A DNA stretch of 64,000 bases, taken from contig NZ_CAMLJP010000003.1 in assembly GCF_946480385.1 (NCBI RefSeq), positions 1 to 64,000 of the forward strand. The letters are read 5' to 3'. The translations under genes were made by a program, and so were the position numbers. Below the pieces are notes generated by a model. It worked only from the letters and a program-made list of their open reading frames with translations. It had not been told where the DNA came from and made no database searches. Shown one piece after another: positions 29,823-38,200 of this stretch. This DNA is from an uncultured Azospirillum sp. (GTDB taxonomy: Bacteria; Pseudomonadota; Alphaproteobacteria; Azospirillales; Azospirillaceae). The number at the start of each line of letters is the position of its first letter. Positions within the stretch are counted from its first letter, which is position 1.

Positions 29823-30067
29823 CTAGACGTCTCCGCAATAATCCGTTGCCGGTGTCTGACCGGCCGTTACGCCCACCCGGCGCGGGGGCTGCGCCGTAAT
29901 CCGGGAAGTGATGCCGACTGTAGTGCCCTAACTGCCGCCAAAAGTCATCCCCTTGGGTCACACTGCAGCAGGCTGGTAAAGAACGTGTTACCACGGACGG
30001 CAACATCTTGCAGAATCAGGGGCGCCCCCAGCACTGGGCCATGATTTGATACAGCCACCCGCCTCCG

Positions 30068-32119
30068 TCACAGGGGGGCGGTCGCCTGCTCCAGCCAGCG
30101 GCGGGCCGCCTCGTCCAGCAACGGCGACAGCGACTCGCGCACCCGCGCATGATAGGCGTCGACCCAGGCGGCCTCCGCGTCGTTCAGCAGCGCCCGCTCG
30201 ATCACCGACCGGTCGATCGGCACCAGGGTCAGCGGTTCGAACTCCAGCAGCGGGCGCTCGGCGCCGGCAAGCTCGCCCTCTGGCTCCACCGGCTGGACGA
30301 CGATCAAGTTCTCGATGCGGATGCCATAGGCGCCGGTCTTGTAATAGCCGGGCTCGTTGGACAGGATCATTCCCGGCTGCAGGGCGACGGTGTTGCCGAC
30401 CTTCGACACCCGCTGCGGCCCCTCATGCACCGACAGGAAGCTGCCGACGCCGTGGCCGGTGCCATGGTCATAGTCCAGCCCGGCCTGCCACAGCGGCAGA
30501 CGCGCCAGCACGTCCAGCTGCGAGCCCGTCGTGCCCTGCGGGAAGCGGACGGTGGACAGGGCGATGTGGCCCTTCAGCACGCGGGTGAAACGGTCGCGCA
30601 TTTCCGCCGCCAGCGCCGGATCCAACTCGCCGACCGCCAGCGTGCGGGTCACGTCGGTGGTGCCGTCCAGATATTGTGCGCCGCTGTCCAGCAGGAACAG
30701 GCTGCCCGGCTCCAGCCGGCGGTCGGTCTCCGGTGTGACGCGGTAATGGACGATGGCGCCGTTCGGCCCGGCCCCGGCGATGGTGTCGAAGCTGACGCCG
30801 CGGAATCGCTCATTCTCCCGGCGGCAGGCCAGCAGCCGCTCCACCACCGCCAGTTCGGTCAAGGTGCCCTTCGGCGCCTCTTCCGAGAACCAGTGCAGGA
30901 AGCGGACGAGGGCCGCACCGTCGCGGACATGGGCGGCGCGGGTGCCGGCCAGTTCCGCCGCGTTCTTGCAGGCTTTGGGCAGGGCGCAAGGGTCGCCGTC
31001 GCGCTCCACCCTGGCGCCGGCCAGATGAAGCCTGTCGACGATCCAGGCGGAGGTGCAGGACGGGTCGGCCAGCACGCGGGCGGAGCCGCGGGCGACGGCG
31101 TCGAGCGCCGGGCCGAATTCCTCCACCGGCCGCACCCGCACCTGATTGCCGAGATGGGATCTCGTCTGCGGCGCCAGCTTGCGCGGGTCGAGGAACAGCT
31201 CCACCGACGCATCGGCGGACAGGATGGCGAAGGACAGCGGCAGCGGCGTGCAGGGCACGTCGGCACCGCGGATGTTCAGCAGCCAGGCGATGCTGTCCGG
31301 CTGGGTCAGCACCGCAGCGGCGATGTCCTTCTGCCCCAACTCGTCGGCGAGACGCGCCCGCTTGTCGGTGGAGCTTTCGCCGGCGAAGTCCTCGTCCTGC
31401 GGCACCACGGGGGTGAGCGGAGCCGGCGGCTGGCCCTGCCACACCGAATCGAGCGGGTTGTCCTCGCAGGCCACCAGCAGGATGCCGGCGCGTTCCAGCG
31501 CGGCGCGGGTCTTCTCCACCCAGCCGATGGTGTGCAGCCAGGGATCGAAGCCGAAGCGCCCGCCGTCCGGCAGGGCGGCGACGATCCAGTCGGTCAGCGG
31601 GTCCTCGACCAGATGCTTGTACTCGTACAGGTCGGCCGGCACCTCGCTGCGGACCTGGAGGGTGTAGCGACCATCGACGAAGATCGCCGCGCGGTCGGCG
31701 GCGACCACCGCGTTGCCGGCCGATCCGGTGAAGCCGGTCAGCCAGCCCAGCCGCTGGGCGCGCGGCGGCACATATTCGCCCTGATGTTCGTCACCGCGCG
31801 GGATGATGAAGCCGTCGAGGTCGCGACGCTTCAGCGCGGCGCGCAAATCGGCCAGACGCTGGGCCGGGCCGGGCCGGGCGGGCGGCGCCTCGGCGGCCAG
31901 CAGCACTTTCAATGCCTGGAGCTGTTCGGCCAGGGCTGACGGGAGATTCTCGCCCACCAGCACCGTCCAGGCGGCGGGATCCTCCCCCTCCGGCGCCGCC
32001 AGCACGCCTGCCAGCAGCGCCCGGACATCGGCGGGAGACCGGCCGGTCCCGGCCTCGGTCAAGAGGGTCGCAAGGGCGTCGTCGCCACGATAGGCGGCGG
32101 AGAGATTCGCGCTGGGCAC
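30068..32119 (-). CDS. pepP: Aminopeptidase P family protein (Xaa-Pro aminopeptidase)
   Basis: A 683-residue M24B metallopeptidase that removes N-terminal residues preceding proline. The pita-bread catalytic domain shows the metal ligands in LLDSGAQYLDGTTDVTRT, HGTGHGVG, and the Glu in NEPGYY. Upstream are the creatinase-like N-domain (QRLADLRAALKRRDLDGFII) and a second N-domain copy, the three-domain plan of eukaryote-like APP. About 75 residues before this are an additional acidic leader. The start is GTG 32119, with GAGGAA eight bases upstream; earlier in-frame codons lack a ribosome-binding site. Confidence 0.9.
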   Translation of the reverse strand: MPSANLSAAYRGDDALATLLTEAGTGRSPADVRALLAGVLAAPEGEDPAAWTVLVGENLPSALAEQLQALKVLLAAEAPPARPGPAQRLADLRAALKRRDLDGFIIPRGDEHQGEYVPPRAQRLGWLTGFTGSAGNAVVAADRAAIFVDGRYTLQVRSEVPADLYEYKHLVEDPLTDWIVAALPDGGRFGFDPWLHTIGWVEKTRAALERAGILLVACEDNPLDSVWQGQPPAPLTPVVPQDEDFAGESSTDKRARLADELGQKDIAAAVLTQPDSIAWLLNIRGADVPCTPLPLSFAILSADASVELFLDPRKLAPQTRSHLGNQVRVRPVEEFGPALDAVARGSARVLADPSCTSAWIVDRLHLAGARVERDGDPCALPKACKNAAELAGTRAAHVRDGAALVRFLHWFSEEAPKGTLTELAVVERLLACRRENERFRGVSFDTIAGAGPNGAIVHYRVTPETDRRLEPGSLFLLDSGAQYLDGTTDVTRTLAVGELDPALAAEMRDRFTRVLKGHIALSTVRFPQGTTGSQLDVLARLPLWQAGLDYDHGTGHGVGSFLSVHEGPQRVSKVGNTVALQPGMILSNEPGYYKTGAYGIRIENLIVVQPVEPEGELAGAERPLLEFEPLTLVPIDRSVIERALLNDAEAAWVDAYHARVRESLSPLLDEAARRWLEQATAPL

Positions 32120-32233
32120 GGAACCTGTTCCTCGGAAGAGTGAATCCTGTGGCCACAGGCTAGGCACCCCGCAGGCACTGCGCAAGCGGCGGGGCGGCGG
32201 CTATGTCGCTTGGGGTGGGGTATCACGGTCGAT

Positions 32234-32358
32234 GCCCCCTCCCTATCCCTCCCCCGCTCTCGCGGGAGAGGGGATCGGACTCTTGTCGGCGGGACGTAAA
32301 TTTGGAAGCGGCGGCAGTCCCCTCTCCCGCGCTAGCGGGGGAGGGATAGGGAGGGGGC
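32234..32358. repeat. Long intergenic palindromic element B
   Basis: Arms 32234-32274 and 32318-32358 are inverted copies of about 40 bases with two or three differences. Each arm again contains an internal hairpin (CCTCCCCCGC with a partner). The spacer ends in GCGGCAGTCC, as in element A at 5662-5768. It lies between the TerB-like and aminopeptidase P genes, both read leftward. The sequence differs from A in detail, so they are members of a family rather than exact copies. Confidence 0.75.
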
Positions 32359-32372
32359 ACCCGAAGCAGCAC

Positions 32373-32843
32373 TCAGGCCGGCATCCCCGCATCGTCCGGC
32401 AGCCCCAGCCGCGCCAACACCCGCTTGCGGGCCTCGCCGCGTTCCACGTCGGAGATGTGCAGCAGCCCGCCGATCCGCCGCAGCAGGCTCGACTCCAGGT
32501 CATTCAGCACGCCGTCGGCGTAGGCGACCTCCCACAGCATCTCGATGATCCAGATGCGCTGGCCGGGCGGGCAGCGGTCCATGATGATGCTGACATAGCG
32601 GTGGTAGGGCGACACGTCCTCGGTGTCGAAGACGGCGGCGGACAGCAGGTCCTGCGCCTCTTCCTCGCTCAGATTGAAGTGGCGGCGGGCGACCGACATG
32701 ATGCGGTCGCGCTCGGCTTCGGAGATGGTGTCGTCGGTACGCGCGGCCTCGACCATCAGGGCGGCGGCGGCGGCCTGCAGGGCGTCCTCGCCCGGCTCGA
32801 CGCCGTCGTCGCCTGCGAACAAGGACCGGATGCGGTTCAGCAT
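32373..32843 (-). CDS. TerB-like (tellurite resistance family) protein
   Basis: A 156-residue all-helical protein of the TerB family. The characteristic pattern is seen in the C-terminal half: LLSAAVF, YVSIIMD, then MLWEVAYADGVLNDLESSLL with conserved acidic residues. ATG at 32843 is preceded by GGGGAG. TerB-fold proteins occur in metal-stress and membrane-associated systems, but stand-alone alphaproteobacterial members like this one have no proven role. It lies 65 bases after prmA on the same strand. Confidence 0.75.
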   Translation of the reverse strand: MLNRIRSLFAGDDGVEPGEDALQAAAAALMVEAARTDDTISEAERDRIMSVARRHFNLSEEEAQDLLSAAVFDTEDVSPYHRYVSIIMDRCPPGQRIWIIEMLWEVAYADGVLNDLESSLLRRIGGLLHISDVERGEARKRVLARLGLPDDAGMPA

Positions 32844-32908
32844 GGTGGCTCCCCAGAAACGTGTCGGAACATCGTCCCTAGGGGAAGTCGCATCACGGCC
32901 CTTTGGTT

Positions 32909-33799
32909 TCAACGCTTCACCACAAGAGTGGTCCATTCCCCGACCGGGATGCGCGCCACCAGCCGCAGACCCTGGTTGCGGTGGGCCTGGATGACGTGGC
33001 GTTCCTGCCGGTTCAGCAGGCCGGCCAGCACGGCATAGCCGCCCTTTTTCAGATGGCGGCGCAGCTGCGGCGCCATGCGCGACAGCGGACGGGCCAGGAT
33101 ATTGGCGGTGATGAGGGTGTAGGGCTTGTGCCGCCCGACGATCGGGGTGTGATAGCCGTCGCCGCCCTGGGCGCGGATCATGCGCTTCTGCCCGTTCAGC
33201 GCTGCGTTGATGACGGTGACGCGCACGGCCTCCGGATCGATGTCGACGGCGGTGACCGGCACGCGCCAGCGCTTGGCAACCGCCAGCGCCAGGATGCCGG
33301 AGCCGCAGCCCATGTCGAGCGCACCGCGTTTCCCGCCGCGCGGCAGCTTCAGGTGGCGCGACAGCCGGTCGAGCGCCTGCAGGCAACCGTTGGTCGAGCC
33401 ATGCTCCCCCGTGCCGAAGGCGGTGGCGGCGTCGACCAGCAGCGGAATGCTGCCGGCCGGCACAATGCCCTCATGGTGGGAGCCGTGGACGAAGAAGCGC
33501 CCGGCGCGAATCGGCGGGAAGCCCTGGTAGCTGTGCGACACCCAGTCGATCGGCGGCAGATTCTCGACCGCCAGCCTCGGCTCCTCGATCCCCAGCGCCT
33601 TGGCCAGCACGGCGACGCGGGATTGCAGCCGCGCCTCGTCCGGGGCGCCGTACAAAGTCGCCTCCACCAGCCAGTCGCCGCCCTCCTCCAGTTCGAAGGT
33701 CGACACCGCATCGGCATGGTCCCCCACCGCCTCGGCGAAGGCCGGCGCATGGGCTTCGGGAACGACCAGCGCGATGCGCCAGAGCGGGGTTTGCGACAT
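32909..33799 (-). CDS. prmA: Ribosomal protein L11 methyltransferase
   Basis: A 296-residue SAM-dependent enzyme that methylates ribosomal protein L11. The C-terminal methyltransferase domain has motif I (DMGCGSGILALAVAKRW), followed by VDIDPEAV and the NILARPL segment in place of the NPPY motif, as is usual in PrmA. The N-terminal domain binds L11. The ATG at 33799 (SQTPLWRIALVVPE) matches family starts; the frame is open to 33853. Confidence 0.92.
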   Translation of the reverse strand: MSQTPLWRIALVVPEAHAPAFAEAVGDHADAVSTFELEEGGDWLVEATLYGAPDEARLQSRVAVLAKALGIEEPRLAVENLPPIDWVSHSYQGFPPIRAGRFFVHGSHHEGIVPAGSIPLLVDAATAFGTGEHGSTNGCLQALDRLSRHLKLPRGGKRGALDMGCGSGILALAVAKRWRVPVTAVDIDPEAVRVTVINAALNGQKRMIRAQGGDGYHTPIVGRHKPYTLITANILARPLSRMAPQLRRHLKKGGYAVLAGLLNRQERHVIQAHRNQGLRLVARIPVGEWTTLVVKR

Positions 33800-33912
33800 G
33801 ACAGGGGCTTTCCGACGACGACGCGAGAACAGAAGCGGCGTTTTTAGCATCAAGCCGGAAAGAGACCAAGGTTTCAGGTTATCGGGAGAATCCTTATTCG
33901 TCGGGCCGCCCG

Positions 33913-35109
33913 TTACCGCCCCGACAACTGGTCGGCGATGTCATGCATGCCCTGGGCACGCAGGACCGACTGGCGGTGGCGCAGCAACCGGCGCTCCAGC
34001 GCCTTCTCCATCGCCGCCCCGCCGAGCAGCGCGCCGTCCGCCCCCTTCATCCGGGCGGCAAGGTCATGGGTCAGCATGCCGTCCACCTTGGCGTCGCGGC
34101 GGTCGAGCGGCTGGTCGCCGCCGATGCTCTGGCGCAGGCGCTCCAGCAGGACGGTGCGGCTCTGCGGCGCACGGCCCTGCAGGGCAAGGCGGCAGACCCG
34201 GCGCAACGGGCCGGCCATCGGTGCCTGCGCTGGATCGGGATCGCGGTCGAACAGCCCGTCGGCCAGCACGCAGAGCCCGGCATGCAGGCTGGGCTGCGCG
34301 CCCAGCAGCTCCTTCACCGTGTCTGCGGATCCCATGATGTCGGCGACCACCCCGTCCAGCAGGGCGAGATGGCGCGGTTCGGCATCCTCGCCCATCATCG
34401 CCAGCAGCAGGTCCAGCTTCCCCGCCAGCGGCCCGCCGGCCTCCAGATGCTGGCACAGCAGGATCAGGAACAGCGCGTCATGGCCGGCCGGTCCCACCGC
34501 CTCCTCGATGCGGCTGCTGGTGCCGGGCAGGTCGGCGGCATCGAAGCGCGGCAGCCGGCGCCGTTCGGCCAGCGCATCGCGGGCGGCGGCAGTGACCGCC
34601 TCAACCAGCTGGCGCAGTTCACGGGCGCGGGCGGCATGGGAAACGCCGTGGATGCCGGAATGATGGCGGGCGACGGCATGGATGGCGGCGCCCAGCAGCG
34701 CCCCCTGCTCCTCGAACCGGCGGAACAGCGGCCAGGAATGCAGCAGTTCGGTCGGGGTGATGCGCTGGGCGTCCAGATAGGGGCGCAGCAGCCGGCCGAT
34801 CACCACCCGGCTCTCGAAGCCGCGCAAATCGTCCGGAGTGCGGCAGAGCGGCGCCCCCTCCGCCGTACCGCCCAGGGTCAGTCCTTTGCGCGGAGCCTGC
34901 GGGGCGGTCTTGTGCAGGATCACGGTTTCCAGCGATAGTCCGGCGACGGTGCGGAACTTCACCACCTTCGCCTCCTCCACCCCGGAGGCGACCAGCTGCG
35001 AGCGGGCGGCCGACAGCGCCGCCTCCTGATCGGTGTAGGCACCTTCGATGCTCCAGCGGCCCTCGCGGCGGCTCTGCACTTCGTAACTGACGCTGCCCGT
35101 TCCGAACAC
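33913..35109 (-). CDS. Protein of unknown function (398 residues)
   Basis: I do not recognise a family. The start GTG 35109 has a strong GGAGG eight bases upstream; in-frame GTG codons at 35136 and 35157 lack one. The first 60 residues look like a small alpha/beta module (VSYEVQSRREGRWSIEGAYT, AALSAARSQLVASG, KVVKFRT). The remaining 330 are mainly helical, rich in Leu, Ala and Arg, with no signal peptide, membrane segment or obvious catalytic motif. Base composition and codon use match the neighbours, so it is probably a native cytoplasmic protein. It is read in the same direction as uvrD upstream and prmA downstream. Confidence 0.75.
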   Translation of the reverse strand: MFGTGSVSYEVQSRREGRWSIEGAYTDQEAALSAARSQLVASGVEEAKVVKFRTVAGLSLETVILHKTAPQAPRKGLTLGGTAEGAPLCRTPDDLRGFESRVVIGRLLRPYLDAQRITPTELLHSWPLFRRFEEQGALLGAAIHAVARHHSGIHGVSHAARARELRQLVEAVTAAARDALAERRRLPRFDAADLPGTSSRIEEAVGPAGHDALFLILLCQHLEAGGPLAGKLDLLLAMMGEDAEPRHLALLDGVVADIMGSADTVKELLGAQPSLHAGLCVLADGLFDRDPDPAQAPMAGPLRRVCRLALQGRAPQSRTVLLERLRQSIGGDQPLDRRDAKVDGMLTHDLAARMKGADGALLGGAAMEKALERRLLRHRQSVLRAQGMHDIADQLSGR

Positions 35110-35231
35110 GACGGATGGCCTCCGGCTCTGCTGCACCGTTGCAATCTTGAGCCGCACCGGCCGCCGCAGCTGTGACGGCCGTCACAGTGCGGCAACCCGT
35201 CCTGTACGAAGCAGACCGCCAGTCGGATCAA

Positions 35232-35279
35232 CCCGCCGAGAAGGCGGGCTTGCCCGGTTCAGCTCGCCTTCTCGGCGGG
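35232..35279 (-). terminator. Terminator hairpin whose left arm lies inside uvrD
   Basis: A perfect 15-bp inverted repeat: the arm at 35265-35279 encodes part of the final PAEKAS residues of UvrD, the other arm is 35232-35246, and the stop codon sits in the 18-base loop. In the direction of transcription only TT follows. The coding and terminator functions overlap. Confidence 0.7.
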
Positions 35280-38200
35280 CACGACGAAGCTGTCCATCAC
35301 CTTCTTGCTGCCGGAATGGTCGAACTCGATCTCCAGCTTGTCTTCCGACACGGAGACGACGGTGCCGTAGCCGAATTTCTGGTGGAAGACCCGCGCCCCC
35401 TTGGCGAAGGGTGCATCGGGCCGCGCGCGCGGCGCCACCGCATAGGCGCCCTGGTCCAGCGTGATCGTCTTGGGCGCCGGTGCTTGCCGGGTCGAGCCGC
35501 GGAACTGGAATCCACCGGCCCCGGCGCCTCCACCATACCCCCCTGCCCCGCCGCCGAAGCCGCCGCCGAAACTGCCGCGCCCGCCGCTGCCGGCGAACAG
35601 GCCGTTGGCGGCCTCGGCCTCCACATTGTCCTGCGGGATCTCCTCGACGAAACGGGAGGGCACGGCGCTGACCCAATTGCCGTAGAGCCGGCGGTTGGCG
35701 GCATGGCTGACATAGGCGCGCCGCCGCGCCCGGGTCAGGCCGACATAGGCCAGCCGCCGTTCCTCCTCCAATCCGGCGATGCCGGTCTCGTCCAGCGCGC
35801 GCTGGTTGGGGAACACGCCCTCCTCCCAGCCCGGCAGGAAGACATGGTCGAACTCCAGCCCCTTGGCGCCGTGCAGGGTCATCACCGTCACCTGCTCGAT
35901 CCCGGCGGCCTCGGCATTCTCCATCACCAGCGCCACATGCTCCAGGAAGCCCGGCAGGTTCTCGAACTCCGCCATGGCGGTGATGAGTTCCTTCAGGTTC
36001 TCCAGCCGGCCGGGAGCCTCGGGCGTCTTGTCCTCCTGCCACATGCGGGTGTAGCCGGATTCGTCCAGGATGGTGCGGGCAAGCTCGGTGTGCGGCACCG
36101 TCGCCATCAGCGTCCGCCAGCGGAAGAAATCCTGCAGCAGGCCGCGCAGGGTGGCGCGCAGCTTCGGCTTCAGCTCGTCCGTCTCCGTCAGCGCCCAGCC
36201 GGCCTCGGTCAGCGACAGCCCCTGCGCGCGGGCGGCGGTGTAGAGGCACTGCATCGCCGCCGGGCCGACGCCGCGCTTGGGCAGATTGACGATGCGTTCG
36301 AAGGCGAGATCGTCGTCGCCGGAATTGACCACGCGGAAATAGGCCAGCGCATCGCGGATTTCCTGCCGCTCGTAGAAGCGCGGGCCGCCCAGCACCTTGT
36401 AAGGCAGGCCGAGGGTGATGAAGCGCTCTTCGAACTCGCGGGTCTGGAAACCGGCGCGGACCAGCACGGCGATCTGCGACAGGGAGGTGCCCTTGCGCTG
36501 GAGCGTCTCGATCTCCTCGCCGACCCAGCGCGCCTCCTCCTCGCCGTCCCACACCGCCTTGACCTTGACCGGCTCGCCGCCGTCGGCCTCGGTCCACAGC
36601 GTCTTGCCGAGACGCCCCTGGTTGTTGGCGATCAGCCCGGAGGCCGCGGCCAGGATATGACCGGTGGAGCGGTAGTTTTGTTCCAGCTTCACGATGGTGG
36701 CGCCGGGGAAGTCGGTCTCGAAACGCAGGATGTTGCCGATCTCCGCACCGCGCCAGGCGTAGATGGAATTGTGGGTGAAGATGCCATCGACGCAGAAATT
36801 ATGCGTCGACTCGATGTCCAGATCGTGAACCGTGCCTTCGTAGAATTCCCGCTCCACCGAAGCGACGATATCGTAACTGCCATCCTCTGCGAACATCGCC
36901 ATGCCCGGAAGGACCGAAGCGGCAGGCGTGAACGGAAGGGAGTTCGCCTCCGTCACATCGCCCAAATTGGTCCCCAGCCGCGCCACACGGATCAGGTTCG
37001 CCGAACCGAAGGCGTTGCGGATCCGCTCCGCCTCGCTAATCAGCTGTCCATAATCCTTGTTCGCCGTTTCGACACGCCAGCTGTCGGACCCGGCTTTGGC
37101 AGCACGCACGTTGAAGCCAAGCTCCTTCAGCGCGGAACTTCCCGGCTCGTCGTTGCCGACGATGGAAATGCGGTGCATCGGGGTCGAGCCGCGCCGGTCA
37201 CCGCACAGCGTCACCACGACGTTGCGCCGGCTGGCATTGCGTGAGCGAGGGCGGTGATGCGGATGGTCCGCCGGCAGACCCCGGTCGGCCAGAAGACGTG
37301 CGGCGCTCTCATCAGTATTGAAGGCCGAGAAGACTTTCGATAGATAGGCGGCATCCTGAACCAGCCCATTCTCCGATCTGCTCTTGCGCGGCACGAACGG
37401 GAGGGTTGGGATCTGATAGCGCAGGGAAGTAATATATTCGTCGGCCCGTGCGTCGTTTTCGCTGGCGTGGGTTCCGATGATCCAAAGCGCGTCGGCCCGT
37501 TCCTGCAGCAGGCGCTGCATGAACCCGACCATTGGCTTGACTTGCCCCGCGGTATAGACCTGCGACGTGCCGAGCCGCCAGCCGATCCCTTCCTTGTGCA
37601 TTAGGTAGGTGAAGTAGGTCTGGGGCGTCAGCCCGAGGCGGTAGCCGGCGAAGTGGACATGCTCCGGCGTACTGACGATACGGCAGCCGGCGCTGGTCCG
37701 GATGACCACAACCTCGCCACGATACTGTTTGACATAGGTCCGCGCGACGATGGCCGGCCGCAGGTCGCCGCTTCCATAGTTGGACAGGATGGCGTCGCCG
37801 GCTTGGATTTCTTCGATGGCCCGCCGGCGGCCATCGGCCATGGTCACCGGTGTGCCGGCGATCAGGCACTGATCTTCGTCACCAACGCAACAAATGTTCT
37901 TGTGAGCTTGAGAAAGTATTCTGAGCCACAGATACTGTGCGACGTTCGTATCTTGGTACTCATCCACCAGAACATATTTGAACTTGCGGTGATACTCCGC
38001 CAGCACGTCCGGATTGTTCTGGAAGATCGTGATGTTGTGCAGCAGCAGGTCGCCGAAGTCGCAGGCGTTCAGGGTGCGCAGGCGCTCCTGATAGGCGCGG
38101 TAGATCGCGACCACCCGGCCGCCGGCTACCTCGCCGCCGTCGGCGTCGCCGAGCCGGTCGGGGGTCAGGCCGCGGTCCTTCCACCGCTCGATGGCGCCCA

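Noticed and set aside
27357..30044. An 895-codon plus-strand frame across the cheZ / CheZ-like / cheY genes
   Set aside because: Low-complexity Arg/Gly/Leu translation antisense to three genes with clear families; caused by lack of stop codons in GC-rich DNA.
36768..37868. LAGLIDADG endonuclease motifs in the intein
   Set aside because: I read the middle region for paired LAGLIDADG-like helices and found none; the nuclease type is left open.
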